Shown here piece after piece: positions 1 to 9,230 of a DNA stretch of 64,000 nucleotides. The stretch is from NCBI GenBank assembly GCA_021777105.1, contig JAIQZQ010000114.1, positions 1 to 64,000 on the forward strand, given 5' to 3'. A program made the translations under genes and the position numbers. Origin of the DNA: Candidatus Anammoxibacter sp. Its GTDB lineage: Bacteria; Planctomycetota; Brocadiia; Brocadiales; Anammoxibacteraceae. The notes beneath the pieces are model-generated. The model worked only from the letters and a program-made list of their open reading frames with translations, was not told the origin of the DNA and searched no databases. Every line of letters begins with the position of its first letter. Positions within the stretch are counted from its first letter, which is position 1.

Positions 1-1482
1 TTTTTTAACGCGCATTCTTGCCCTCCTGGTTTTTTATTATAAATTTATCGTTACAGGTATGGTAAGTTTTGCGCGTTATTTTTTCAATATTTTATTTCGG
101 TTTTTTTCGAATTTTCTTTTCCGCAACAGATACTAAGTAAGGATAAAAATGGGGGAAAAAGCGAAACTGTTAAGGAACTGCGGGAAAAGATTGAAGAAGC
201 GGTAAAAAAAATTATTGGTAAAGACAAGTCTAAAGGCATAGCGTTTTTGATTGACGACCTTGACCGCTGCCACGACCATAAGATGATTATAGGTTTGCTT
301 GAGCAGATAAAACTGTTTCTTGACATTGAAGGGTGCATTTTTATTATCGGCGCTGACAAGGCGCGGATTGTTGAGGCGATTAACGAAACATTTCCCGGCC
401 AGGGCGGGCATTACCTTGAAAAGTTTGTGCAACTTCCCATAAACCTGTTTGAGCATCAAGGTAATTTCCTAATGGAAATGATGGGCATTGATAACCCGGC
501 TCTTAAACGTTACATGCTCAGGGTTGCGGACCTGCTTGACAACAATCCGCGAAAGATTAAACAGTTGTGGAACGAGGCGGTTTTGTCGCTTGCGATTGTA
601 AAAAATGAGACGCAAAGAGTGCAACTGCCCGATTTTAACCATCCCATTAAAATAGAGTTGATGATCAAGTGGTTGCTGATATCAAAATGCAAACCGTTTA
701 AGGCAAATCCCGCTCTATATATGAAATATGATTCACCTGAAACAGGGAACGCCCCTGATTTGCACTCCGTCAAAGGCAGGGAGTTTTGCGAAAAATTTGT
801 AAATGATCTGATTCCGGAAAACAGGGACGGAAACGCGGTGGAGAAAGATGATGATATTGAAAAAGAGAAGGTTTTCTATAAAAAACTGGCGTTTTTCATC
901 TGGCGCGAGCAAAATGTTGCCGAACGGAGGTTTAAAGATTACAGGACTCTGCGGCTTTACGCCAACGCCGGCGCAAAGGACGATGCGCGCGATTGCGCGG
1001 ATATTGAACGGGCATGTTTTGACGGAGACGGGCTGGTTGAGAGCCGCGATTTCTCAAATGTTGACCTTATACACGGCAGGTATAAAAACGCTGTGTTCAG
1101 AAACTGCCGCTTTTCCTTTGCAAACCTTGAAGGAGCTGATTTAACAGGCGCGGTCTTTGAAAAATGCAACCTGGACAACACACGGTTTGTTGACGCAAAG
1201 CTGGATAACGCAAAGTGGAAATGGTGCTCGGGCATTGACGCCATGGATATTGAGCCGGAGGTTTACGAAACAATAGCGGAAAAAATAATTGGGGATTGGA
1301 TAGAATACTCAAAAACGGAAAAACAGCCCAAAGGATGGATACCAGTGCAATTGTTTAAGATGTATATGAAAATTATTGATCTATACATGGAAAATAATTT
1401 ATTAGGCAATGAGATAGAGGAACGTTTAAAGAGTAGAGCGAAAAAGATAAAAGAAATGTTGCGGGAAGAAGGGATTTTATAA
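1..1482 (+). CDS. KAP-family P-loop NTPase with C-terminal pentapeptide repeats (5'-partial, probable frameshift)
   Basis: Predicted membrane-associated NTPase of the KAP family, often linked to phage defence or membrane-complex assembly; its role here is unknown. The Walker B/sensor segment FLIDDLDRC lies at 244-270, followed by the typical KAP helix LLEQIKLFLD and the strand IFIIGAD. About 90 residues before the end region, nt 1050-1200 encode pentapeptide-type repeats (ANLEGADLTGAVF, CNLDNTRF). The Walker A part is outside the window. The reading frame of the conserved part is open only from nt 43. A hydrophobic, membrane-segment-like stretch is encoded at nt 2-133 in a different frame that ends in a stop at 134. 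KAP proteins normally carry membrane segments between Walker A and B, so a frameshift (sequencing or real) between nt 43 and 134 is likely; a T7 run lies at 101-107. The TTG at 247 sits inside the Walker B motif and is not a credible start. Confidence 0.75.
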
Positions 1483-1582
1483 CTAAGCCGGTTCAAATCT
1501 CCGCGCTTCAACCAACAACGGGGGGACGAGGCTGGGGCATTGTAACGTGCCTCTAAATTCCACAACCTTAATATTTGTCTAT

Positions 1583-2800
1583 CTACGCGAAAAATCTGGA
1601 GGCGGAAACCTGGAACGATCCGTTGTCATACTTTTCGGCTACTCCGGTTTCGCGCACAATCTGGACAACCTGGATGTTTCCAAGTTTTTTTGCGGTTCCA
1701 AAGTGGTGTTTCTCTATTTTCTGCTTTTTTGATTTTATTTCAACTATTAGCCAGGGTTTTTGGTCTTTTGTTATTAAGAAATCCGATTCTTTGCCGTCTC
1801 TTGCGCGCAGGTAGTGTAGATCAAACTCATTGCCGAGATCATTCCATATTTCCAGCATAGCTTTTAATTCAACGGCAATGTAGTTTTCAAACCGCGCGCC
1901 CTGATCAGGGATATGCGTCCAATCATAGTAGTATAGTTTCTTCTCTTTTTTTATGCTCCTGCTTAAGCTGGTAAAATATGGCGAAATCATGAATACAACG
2001 CAGGCCATCTCTATGAAATGCAGGTAGTTTTTTATTGCGTTATAACTCGCCAACATATCTTCGCGCAAAGAATTTACGGAAAGCGGCGAGCCCACTTTAT
2101 TGGGAAGAAGAAACAAAAGACGCGAGACGTTTTCCGCCTCTTTTATTTGGGCAATTGATTTAAGGTCGTCATTTATAAGCTTGTCAATATAACTGTTTTT
2201 CCATTTTTTTTGAAAAATATCCCTGCCTGAAATAAACGGGTCGGGAAATCCGCTAAACTTTAACAACTTCTCCATAATCTCCTGCTCATATTTTGTTGAA
2301 GCCAATCTCTTCTCAATAAAACCTTCTGTTGATTCAATATTGTCAAACGCGGGTTTGTTGATCTTTGATATTTCATTAAGGACAAGAGGGTAGAGTTTAA
2401 AAAGAAAATATCTGCCAGCCATGGAGTCGCCGGACTTGCTAAACATATCAAGCCTTGCCGAGCCGGTTACAATAAAGTTGATAATGTCCCCATCAGCGTC
2501 ATAAAACGACTTTAGAACGTCTTTCCATTTTGGATATTTATGAATTTCGTCAAAACATATCCATGGTCTTTTAGATTTGCCTATTTCCATGAGAAATTCA
2601 CGGTAAAACCTGTTGTTCTTAAAATAACTTTGTTTCGTTTCCCTGTCGTCCCAACTGTAATAGAGCTTTTCCATTGCGTTGGATTTAAGGAAATCCTTTG
2701 CCAACATGGTTTTGCCGCATTGACGAGGCCCTGCTATAAAACGCATCTGTTTGCCGAAATCTTTGGAAAAACATATGTTCTGGATATTACGATCAATCAT
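1583..2800 (-). CDS. ATP-binding protein, AAA+ fold with C-terminal DUF4143
   Basis: Predicted ATPase of the large AAA_14/DUF4143 family (405 aa, usual length). Walker A is GPRQCGKT near residues 24-31, Walker B is ICFDEIHK near residue 82, and the sensor-1 strand reads IVTGSARL. The C-terminal half carries DUF4143 and ends with a PD-(D/E)XK-like core (ESDFLI, then LIVEIKSKK near residue 370), so it may bind or cut nucleic acid. The cellular role of the family is unsettled. The gene converges on the KAP NTPase gene with a gap of about 100 bp. Directly upstream of its ATG lie three inverted repeats spaced 32 bp apart, which suggests tight, possibly autogenous, repression. The start is clear because the motif GPRQCGKT sits at the normal distance from the N-terminus. 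Confidence 0.85.
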   Translation of the reverse strand: MIDRNIQNICFSKDFGKQMRFIAGPRQCGKTMLAKDFLKSNAMEKLYYSWDDRETKQSYFKNNRFYREFLMEIGKSKRPWICFDEIHKYPKWKDVLKSFYDADGDIINFIVTGSARLDMFSKSGDSMAGRYFLFKLYPLVLNEISKINKPAFDNIESTEGFIEKRLASTKYEQEIMEKLLKFSGFPDPFISGRDIFQKKWKNSYIDKLINDDLKSIAQIKEAENVSRLLFLLPNKVGSPLSVNSLREDMLASYNAIKNYLHFIEMACVVFMISPYFTSLSRSIKKEKKLYYYDWTHIPDQGARFENYIAVELKAMLEIWNDLGNEFDLHYLRARDGKESDFLITKDQKPWLIVEIKSKKQKIEKHHFGTAKKLGNIQVVQIVRETGVAEKYDNGSFQVSASRFFA

Positions 2801-2807
2801 ACGACAA

Positions 2808-2891
2808 TTTTACCTTTCAAGGTAATTTTATCAAGATAATTTTACCATATAAGGCAAAATTGTCCCGACTTTTTCACCCTGCTGGGTAAAA
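2808..2891. promoter_or_regulatory. Three tandem palindromic operators, 32-bp period
   Basis: Three imperfect 20-bp palindromes of the form TTTTACC-N6-GGTAAAA occupy 2808-2827, 2840-2859 and 2872-2891. Their centres are exactly 32 bp apart (about three helical turns), so bound dimers would lie on the same face of the DNA. The first is the most palindromic in its core (TACCTTTCAAGGTA). They begin 8 bp upstream of the DUF4143 ATPase start codon and must overlap its promoter or leader. The binding protein is not known; the ATPase itself or an unlinked regulator are both possible. Confidence 0.6.
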
Positions 2892-3047
2892 TTGACATAA
2901 ATCAAATAATCAAGCTTCATTGTTATAACCTAAGCTGAACAGGCTCACCTTATTTAATATCAACATAAATAATAAAATAGCTCTTATCTGTAAGATCCGC
3001 GCAATATCTGGTTCATAGCTTTTGCTTTCCCCTTATCCCGCTCGCCC

Positions 3048-3995
3048 ATGTTAATGTTGAAATTCATTCTTGAACATCAGGCATATTTGAGTAAAATAAA
3101 ACGGATGAAAAATGACATAGACAATAATAAAGGCATTAACACGCTCTCAATTGTGATTGTAAACTACAACACTCGCTCGTATCTGGCGAATTACCTTATG
3201 CGGCTTACGGACTCAATACCGGCAGGCGCTATGGTTGACGTGTGGGTGGTTGACAGCTGCTCGCGCGACGAGAGCGTAAAAATGGTCAGGGAAAACTTTC
3301 CTGAAGTGGGACTGATTGAAAACCGCGTAAATGTTGGGTACGCTAAAGCCGCCAATCAGGGGATAAAGGCTTGTTCAGGCAAATACGTTGTTGTCTCAAA
3401 TACGGATATTTATATATTGGGCAACGCGCTTGAAAAGCTGATGGAGTATCTTGACGCCCATCCGGATACGGGGATTGTGGGGCCAAAGGTGTATGACAAC
3501 CCAGGCAAAACCAGCGTGCAGTCTTCATGCCGCTCATTCCCTTCGATACAAACCGCGCTTTTTAACCGTTATTCATTGTTAACTAAGCTTTTCCCGCGCA
3601 ATCCATGGTCAAAGAGATACCTTATGTCTAATTGGAACCATGATGAGCCCATGGAAGTTGATTGGGTATCGGGCTGCTTTTTTATAGCGAGACGCGACGC
3701 GCTTGAAAATGTAAATAGCTTTGACGAGGACTTCTTTATGTATAATGAAGACGTTGACTTGTGTTACAGGATTAAAAAAGCGGGATGGAAAGTAGCTTAC
3801 TGCTCATACGCGGAGATTGCGCATAAGATCGGCGCAAGCCGCATTAACAGCAGAGCGGTTCGGGAGAGGCACAGGGGGATGTGGCTCTTTTACTCAAAAC
3901 ACTACGCCAAAAACAGGCTTCTTGACTTGCCTATCAAACTTGGAATCCTGATTCGGATGTCATTCTCGCTTTTGAATACCAGGACGCCGAGTTAG
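3048..3995 (+). CDS. Family 2 glycosyltransferase (rhamnosyltransferase-like)
   Basis: Inverting GT-A glycosyltransferase, probably adding a sugar to a lipid-linked surface polysaccharide on the cytoplasmic face. The fold starts with LSIVIVNYNT (about residue 33), followed by VWVVDSCSRDES, the NVGYAKAANQGI segment, and SNTD as the DXD-type metal/nucleotide site. Later come DWVSGCFFIARRDA and FDEDFFMYNEDVDLCYR, which are typical of WbbL/rhamnosyltransferase-type members. 315 aa from ATG 3048; a start at ATG 3105 would remove 19 residues that precede the domain and is equally possible, as neither has a strong Shine-Dalgarno sequence. There is no membrane segment. It stands alone between long gaps, and the donor and acceptor cannot be told from sequence. 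Confidence 0.85.
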   Translation: MLMLKFILEHQAYLSKIKRMKNDIDNNKGINTLSIVIVNYNTRSYLANYLMRLTDSIPAGAMVDVWVVDSCSRDESVKMVRENFPEVGLIENRVNVGYAKAANQGIKACSGKYVVVSNTDIYILGNALEKLMEYLDAHPDTGIVGPKVYDNPGKTSVQSSCRSFPSIQTALFNRYSLLTKLFPRNPWSKRYLMSNWNHDEPMEVDWVSGCFFIARRDALENVNSFDEDFFMYNEDVDLCYRIKKAGWKVAYCSYAEIAHKIGASRINSRAVRERHRGMWLFYSKHYAKNRLLDLPIKLGILIRMSFSLLNTRTPS

Positions 3996-4190
3996 CATCA
4001 TTTCGTAGCAAGGTTGCGCGCATGTTCACAGCGCTAACTTGCATAGAGCGCATGATTTATGTTAAAAATGGCTCAAGCCTGGAACATTCTGTTTGATAAA
4101 TTCCCAATCAAGGTTATAATTCATATTTTCATAAATTCGGCCAAATTTTAGATTTCTCTTTTTTAACAATTTTTTAAAGATCAAAATAAA

Positions 4191-5543
4191 ATGAAAGTTA
4201 GACCAATAAAAGGAAAACTGGGGATTATATTTCTCTTTCTGGCGATTTTGCCTCTTTTAGTTATGAGGCTAGTCGTGTATCCGATTACACAGAACACCTT
4301 GCGTGAAGAGCTGTTAAACGACCTCGGCAGGGTCGGCGACAGGCAGATTATGCTGTTGAATACGTGGCTAAAAGAGAGGGAGAAGGACGCTATAGTTATT
4401 GCCGGCGATCCAGGGGTTATTAGATCAATGGAGCTTATGCAGGATGTTGACTCGGAATTTAACGAAACTCTGGCGCATTTGAAGTTTATTCAGGAGCAGT
4501 ACAGTTACAAGGGAATATCGATTATTGATAAAAACGGCAGAGTCAGAATAACGACTGAGTTGAGCATGGCGGGAAAAGATGTGTCGAAATTTGACTACTT
4601 TAAAAGGGCTAAATCCGGCGAGACGTTTGTGACCAGAATAAGGCCGTCGGAAGTAGAGGTTGAAAATCATCTCGGTCAAATGGAAATGGGGTTGCCTACC
4701 ATGTTTGTGTTTACGCCTATTAAATCAGGCGGAAAAGATAATATTGGCGTTGTAATCCTGCGCGTGGATGTTGAGCGGATAAGCGATATGATGCAAAGCA
4801 TCAAGATTGGGGATAGCGGCGAGACATATTTGATAAACAAAGAGGGTTATATGGTGACGGAATCCAGGTTCACCGATAGCCTGAAAGAGGCTGGGTTGAT
4901 TACGAAACGCACGTCTCTGGAGCTGAAAGTAATTAATCAAAACACAAACGAATTAACAATAGCGGCAACCAGATGCCTGGACGGCGGCAGGGGATCCAAC
5001 GGATTCGGCTACCAGGATTATCGCGGGGTTAAAGTGATAGGCTATTGGCGGTGGATACCTGAGCACAACATGGGCCTGATCGCCGAACTTGATATTGAGG
5101 AAGGTTTTGGAACGCTTTACAAGTTGCGAAACACGACTATGACGGTGTTTGCTTTTATGGCGCTTGGCATGATTATTATCGCTTTTGCCGTTGGCAAAAA
5201 GCTGGCGACTCCCATAACCCAACTTTCAGATGCGGCAAAAAGGATAGTTAAAGGTAAGATATATCACGATGTGCATCTGGAAACAAATGACGAGCTGATG
5301 GTGCTGGCCATGTCGTTGAATAAAATAGCGACAATAGTAAAGGCTAAACGAAAAGCGAAATCAAAAGAGATTGAGGCGAACAAAGAGGACGATGAAACTG
5401 CGAATGAAGACAAAGAGGAAGTCATAAACGGCAACGAAAATGCAGTGGATAGCGGAGTTGAGGAGCAAAGCGAACCTGATAATGTAGATGGAAACGATGG
5501 AGAGAGCGAAGACGATGATAAGGACGAAAACAAAAAGGAATAA
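4191..5543 (+). CDS. dCache-HAMP membrane receptor without output domain, acidic tail
   Basis: Membrane-bound periplasmic sensor with no recognisable output module. A TM helix is at about residues 10-32, a double-Cache extracellular region at about 40-310 (FDYFKRAKSGETFVTRI and ISIIDKNGRVRITTE are Cache hallmarks; GDSGETYLINKEGYMVTES begins the second lobe), a second TM at about 317-338, and HAMP at about 340-390 (ATPITQLSDAAKRIVKGK). Instead of a kinase, GGDEF or methyl-accepting domain, the protein ends in a low-complexity Glu/Asp/Lys/Asn tail of about 60 residues. The stop is followed 6 bp later by dapF, so the two are probably cotranscribed. It may be a co-receptor that acts through a partner's HAMP, or a receptor that lost its output domain. 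The tail argues against a recent nonsense truncation, because it is biased but uninterrupted. Confidence 0.75.
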   Translation: MKVRPIKGKLGIIFLFLAILPLLVMRLVVYPITQNTLREELLNDLGRVGDRQIMLLNTWLKEREKDAIVIAGDPGVIRSMELMQDVDSEFNETLAHLKFIQEQYSYKGISIIDKNGRVRITTELSMAGKDVSKFDYFKRAKSGETFVTRIRPSEVEVENHLGQMEMGLPTMFVFTPIKSGGKDNIGVVILRVDVERISDMMQSIKIGDSGETYLINKEGYMVTESRFTDSLKEAGLITKRTSLELKVINQNTNELTIAATRCLDGGRGSNGFGYQDYRGVKVIGYWRWIPEHNMGLIAELDIEEGFGTLYKLRNTTMTVFAFMALGMIIIAFAVGKKLATPITQLSDAAKRIVKGKIYHDVHLETNDELMVLAMSLNKIATIVKAKRKAKSKEIEANKEDDETANEDKEEVINGNENAVDSGVEEQSEPDNVDGNDGESEDDDKDENKKE

Positions 5544-5549
5544 GCTTTA

Positions 5550-6392
5550 ATGAAGTTCACTAAAATGCATGGAATCGGCAATGATTATGTTTTTGTCAAT
5601 TGCTTTGAGGAGAGTGTTGATAATCCGGCGGAGATTTCAAGGCGCGTCAGCGACAGGCATTTTGGAATCGGGTCCGACGGGCTGATTTTGATTTGCCCTT
5701 CAAGCAAGGCAGACGCCGAGATGAGGATATTTAACTCCGACGGCAGCGAAAGTGAAAATTGCGGCAACGGCATTAGATGCGTGTCTAAATATATTTATGA
5801 CCACGGGATTGTAAACAATAAATCGGTAAGCATTGAGACTTTGGCGGGAATTAAAAAGGTGGAGTTGACGGTAGAGAACGGCAAGGCGTCTCAAGCTAAA
5901 GTAAACATGGGCAACCCTATTCTCGAAAGGGGGCGCATACCGGTGACCGGCGGAGACAAAAACGCCACAGTGATTGACGAGCCGTTAATAGTTGACGGCA
6001 CTGAATACAGGATAACGTGCGTTTCAATGGGCAACCCGCATTGCGTTATATTTATGGACAATGTAAAAGAGCTGCCGCTTGAAAAGATAGGGCCGCTTTT
6101 TGAGCGGCATGAGCTTTTTCCTGAAAGAATCAACGCGCATTTTGTTAAAATACACGACAGGGCCAAAGTGGAGATGAGGACGTGGGAGCGAGGCTCGGGC
6201 ATTACACTTGCCTGCGGCACCGGGGCCTCGGCTGTTTGCGCGGCCGGGACGCTGAACGGGAAAACGGATCGAAGCATTTTGGCGGCGCTTCCCGGCGGAG
6301 ACCTCAAACTTGAATGGATTGAAAACGGCCCTATTTTTATGACCGGACCGGCGACTGAAGCTTTTAACGGAGAGTGGACGGCGGATTTGTAA
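5550..6392 (+). CDS. dapF: Diaminopimelate epimerase
   Basis: Cytoplasmic PLP-independent epimerase converting LL- to meso-diaminopimelate for lysine and peptidoglycan. 280 aa, the usual length. The two catalytic cysteines are Cys71 in ENCGNGIRC and Cys222 in ACGTGASAV; the N-terminal MHGIGNDYVFV and the segment MGNPHCV are also canonical. ATG 5550 starts directly after the receptor gene, with a 6-bp gap. It implies a meso-DAP peptidoglycan and so a Gram-negative type wall. ruvX follows after 45 bp. Confidence 0.97.
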   Translation: MKFTKMHGIGNDYVFVNCFEESVDNPAEISRRVSDRHFGIGSDGLILICPSSKADAEMRIFNSDGSESENCGNGIRCVSKYIYDHGIVNNKSVSIETLAGIKKVELTVENGKASQAKVNMGNPILERGRIPVTGGDKNATVIDEPLIVDGTEYRITCVSMGNPHCVIFMDNVKELPLEKIGPLFERHELFPERINAHFVKIHDRAKVEMRTWERGSGITLACGTGASAVCAAGTLNGKTDRSILAALPGGDLKLEWIENGPIFMTGPATEAFNGEWTADL

Positions 6393-6437
6393 ATTTGCGG
6401 GATTCGATTAACATTTTTTTAAAGCTACTCACACATT

Positions 6438-6878
6438 ATGCGTATATTAGGCATTGATTATGGAGAAAAACGTATAGGGGTTGCTATTAGCGACCCTTTG
6501 GAGATAATTGCGCAAGGGTTGCCGACTATCAACAGAACCGTTATTTCGGCGGATCTGGAGTCTTTACGCAAAATAATCGCAGATAGAGAAGTTGACGAAA
6601 TAGTGATAGGCTTGCCGAAAAACATGAACAACACCCTGGGACAAAAGGCGACCGAGGCGCTTGAGTTTGTGGAGGCGTTAAAATCAAAGGTATCCCTGCC
6701 GGTGCATATGCTTGATGAAAGGTTGTCAACTGTCATGGGCAACAAGGCGTTGATGGAAGGCGGGCTTTCAAGAAAAAAAAGAAAAACTAAAGTTGACATG
6801 GTTGCCGCTCAACTGATTTTACAAAAATATTTAGATAGCAGGAAAAGCCGGATTGAGTTTGACTATACCGATTATTAA
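6438..6878 (+). CDS. ruvX: YqgF/RuvX family RNase H-fold protein (putative pre-16S rRNA nuclease / Holliday junction resolvase)
   Basis: RNase H-fold nuclease of the YqgF family, implicated in 5' maturation of 16S rRNA and earlier proposed as a Holliday junction resolvase. 146 aa, normal size. The first catalytic strand is ILGIDYGEKRIGVAISD (Asp7), followed by EIVIGLPKNMN and the LDERLST motif carrying the second acidic residue; the last catalytic Asp is in KVDMVAA. The 3' end overlaps the U32 peptidase gene by 26 bp, suggesting translational coupling. Confidence 0.93.
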   Translation: MRILGIDYGEKRIGVAISDPLEIIAQGLPTINRTVISADLESLRKIIADREVDEIVIGLPKNMNNTLGQKATEALEFVEALKSKVSLPVHMLDERLSTVMGNKALMEGGLSRKKRKTKVDMVAAQLILQKYLDSRKSRIEFDYTDY

Positions 6879-8157
6879 AAAGCCGGAGCTGGTGGCGCCC
6901 GGGGGCAACCCTGAGAAACTGAAGGTTGCCGCGGCTTACGGAGCCGACGCGGTTTATGTCGGCGCGCCGGGATTAAACCTGCGCGCAAGATCATCAGGAT
7001 TTACAGTGGACGACATACTGGCCTGCGCTGATTTCCTCCACAACATGGGCAAGAAACTTTATGTTGCCCTTAACGTTTTTGCGCAAAACAGCCAACTGGA
7101 CGAGATCAGACGATTTGTTAAGGAAATATCCGGCTCTCAAATCGACGCGTTAATTATTTCAGACCCGGGGGTGCTGTCTATTGTCAATGACGCGGCCCCC
7201 AATATCCGCGCTCATTTAAGCACCCAGGCAAACACGACTAATTTATTGTCGGTTAAGTTTTGGCGCAAACAAGGCGTGAAGCGCGTGGTTTTAGCGCGGG
7301 AGTTGTCGCTGGATGAAATACGCGAGATAAATACCGAAAGCGGTTGCGAAACCGAAGCGTTTGTGCATGGGGCTATGTGCATGTCGTATTCCGGCAGATG
7401 TTTGCTCAGCTCGCATATGACCGGACGTAACGCAAACCGTGGCGGCTGTTCCCACTCGTGTAGGTGGAAATACTCTTTAAAGGAGGAGAAGCGGCCAAAC
7501 GAATTGTTCCCAATAGAGGAAGACGAGCACGGCACGTATATTTTAAGCTCCAAGGACTTATGCATGATACAATTTACGCCAGAGTTGATTAACTCAGGCA
7601 TTACAGCCTGGAAGATTGAAGGCAGAATGAAGAGCCAATATTATGTTGCCGCAGTGACAAGGATATACAGGGAAGCAATTGATTCGTATATGGAATTTGC
7701 TGAAAATAACAACGGGGCTCTGTTTGAAAGCAAAAAGGAGTGGCTGGAAGAGCTAAACAAAGTAAGCCACCGCACATACGGCGAAGGTTTCTTTTTTGGG
7801 CCGCCGTCAACCGGGGCCGACATTGAAGGCGACGAAAAAAACAGCGGCTATGTAAGGGAGCATAAATATCTGGGCATAGTAGACGCCGTCCTTGAAAACA
7901 ATATGGCAAAAATCGTTGTAAAAAATAAGATTATAAAGGGCTCGGAGATTCAGATAATGGGGCAAAAACTTAATCAGGATTTTACTCAAACTATAGACGA
8001 GCTTTACGACGTAAACAACAACCCCGTGGAACAGGCAAATCCCGGCCAAATAGCGCTGCTTAAAATGAAAAAGCCCGTGGAGGAGATGTTTATAATGCGG
8101 GAGGACTTGCTCAAAGCCGCAAATGAAAAGCCGCAAACAGTATGCGCAACGGGTTAA
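6853..8157 (+). CDS. U32 family peptidase-like protein (TrhP/YegQ-type)
   Basis: 434 aa member of the U32 family. Enterobacterial relatives (TrhP/YegQ, RlhA) hydroxylate tRNA U34 or 23S rRNA using prephenate and an Fe-S cluster, rather than acting as collagenases. Visible signatures are LVAPGGNPEKLKVAAAYGAD at the N-terminus, the U32 motif EAFVHGAMCMSYSGRC, the cluster cysteines in RGGCSHSCRWKY, and KIEGRMKS. A C-terminal beta-rich part of about 90 residues fits the extra domain of TrhP. The TTG start at 6853 has AGGAA 8 bp upstream and lies inside ruvX; the next in-frame TTG is at 6859. TrhP is the most likely ortholog group, but substrate choice cannot be read from sequence. Confidence 0.88.
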   Translation: MSLTIPIIKKPELVAPGGNPEKLKVAAAYGADAVYVGAPGLNLRARSSGFTVDDILACADFLHNMGKKLYVALNVFAQNSQLDEIRRFVKEISGSQIDALIISDPGVLSIVNDAAPNIRAHLSTQANTTNLLSVKFWRKQGVKRVVLARELSLDEIREINTESGCETEAFVHGAMCMSYSGRCLLSSHMTGRNANRGGCSHSCRWKYSLKEEKRPNELFPIEEDEHGTYILSSKDLCMIQFTPELINSGITAWKIEGRMKSQYYVAAVTRIYREAIDSYMEFAENNNGALFESKKEWLEELNKVSHRTYGEGFFFGPPSTGADIEGDEKNSGYVREHKYLGIVDAVLENNMAKIVVKNKIIKGSEIQIMGQKLNQDFTQTIDELYDVNNNPVEQANPGQIALLKMKKPVEEMFIMREDLLKAANEKPQTVCATG

Positions 8158-8225
8158 TTTTTTGAACATGCAAGTGGCATAAAAAAAGTGCGTTGTAGAG
8201 AACCCAAATCGTCACGGCAAATTAA

Positions 8226-9107
8226 ATGACCGGAAAATACGATAAAATAATTAAGGAGAATCTGGAAGCGCAGCTGGATTTGCTGGTTAGCAATATTCTG
8301 GGAATTAAATGCAAAAAAATAACAGGGCTGAAGACAAAGTTACAGGTAACGGATGAGAGAGAGGCTGATTTCATTTTGCTAATAGAGCCTGTAAAAGGCA
8401 AGCCATTTTTGCTTCATTTAGAATTTCAAAGCTCAAATGACGACAAAATGGCTTATCGAATGTTACGATATTGGGTCTATATAAAGGATGTTTTTGATCT
8501 GCCGTTAAAACAATATGTGTTTTTTATTGGGAACGATCCTGTTAAAATGGCAAAGAAGATCAAGCAGCCTGAATTGAACTACAAATTCAATTTATTAGAT
8601 ATGCGCGATATAAACGGGGCGCAATTTTTACGCTCTAATAAACCGGAGGAGATAATATTATCAATCCTGTGCAACTATGGTGAAAATAGCGAACATTTAT
8701 TTGTCAGGAATCTATTGCAAAGATTGAAATCGCAAACCAAAGGTGAATTGGAGCTTTCAAAATATATAAAACAGCTGGAAATAATGTCCCAGTTGAGAGG
8801 ATTGCAAAACATAGTGAAAAAGGAGGAATCGAATATGACGATAACTTTTGACATTAAGAAAGACATTCGTTTTAAAGAAGGCAAAAGGGAAGGCAAAAGA
8901 GAAGGCAAAAGAGAAGCCAAAATGGAAGGCCTACTTGAAACAATAGAGATGGGGTTAGATATCAAGTTTGGGGCGAAGGGGAAAAATACGTTTAAAAAGA
9001 TTAAAAAAACGGAGAATCTTCAAAATTTGATGAAAATAAAAAATTTAATACGAAAAAGCGAAAAATTATCTGAAATTGAAGATGCTTTAGAATCATTAGT
9101 TATATAG
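8226..9107 (+). CDS. Rpn family recombination-promoting nuclease/putative transposase-like protein
   Basis: PD-(D/E)XK nuclease-fold protein of the Rpn/YhgA-like group (293 aa). The core is EADFILLIE followed by FLLHLEFQSSNDDKMAYRML, matching D-Xn-E-X-Q, with the helix MLRYWVYI typical of the family. The C-terminal third is a charged linker with a short direct repeat of the type KREG (nt 8880-8920) and a helical end (LLETIEMGLDIKFG). Such proteins promote RecA-independent recombination in E. coli and are often spread as multicopy families. It lies alone between housekeeping genes and is followed by a terminator-like hairpin; horizontal gain is plausible. Confidence 0.8.
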   Translation: MTGKYDKIIKENLEAQLDLLVSNILGIKCKKITGLKTKLQVTDEREADFILLIEPVKGKPFLLHLEFQSSNDDKMAYRMLRYWVYIKDVFDLPLKQYVFFIGNDPVKMAKKIKQPELNYKFNLLDMRDINGAQFLRSNKPEEIILSILCNYGENSEHLFVRNLLQRLKSQTKGELELSKYIKQLEIMSQLRGLQNIVKKEESNMTITFDIKKDIRFKEGKREGKREGKREAKMEGLLETIEMGLDIKFGAKGKNTFKKIKKTENLQNLMKIKNLIRKSEKLSEIEDALESLVI

Positions 9108-9168
9108 AAGGTGAATAAATGGTTGAAACTGTTAGCGCGAGTTAACATTGATTTTACGCTTATATTTA

Positions 9169-9199
9169 GGAGCTGTTCATATATAGATTAAACGGCTCC
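9169..9199 (+). terminator. Hairpin, possible terminator of the Rpn-like gene
   Basis: GGAGCTGTT (9169-9177) can pair with AACGGCTCC (9191-9199), with one G-T pair and a 13-nt loop. A T-rich stretch with a T7 run follows at about 9209-9216. The gap between stem and T-run is longer than in a standard intrinsic terminator, so the call is tentative. Confidence 0.35.
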
Positions 9200-9230
9200 G
9201 TAAAGTTTGTTTTTTTAAGAAGACGCAATT

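Noticed and set aside
2805..2900. 32-bp periodic repeat as a possible CRISPR-like array
   Set aside because: Each unit is itself a palindrome with short variable gaps of 12 bp; there are only three units and no cas genes. An operator array fits better.
4000..4190. Gap after the glycosyltransferase examined for an RNA gene
   Set aside because: Only weak local pairing (GCGCTAAC...GAGCGC); no tRNA or known riboswitch pattern.
5264..5581. Long Ser-rich open frame on the minus strand
   Set aside because: It is the complement of the acidic tail codons of the receptor gene, a composition artefact.
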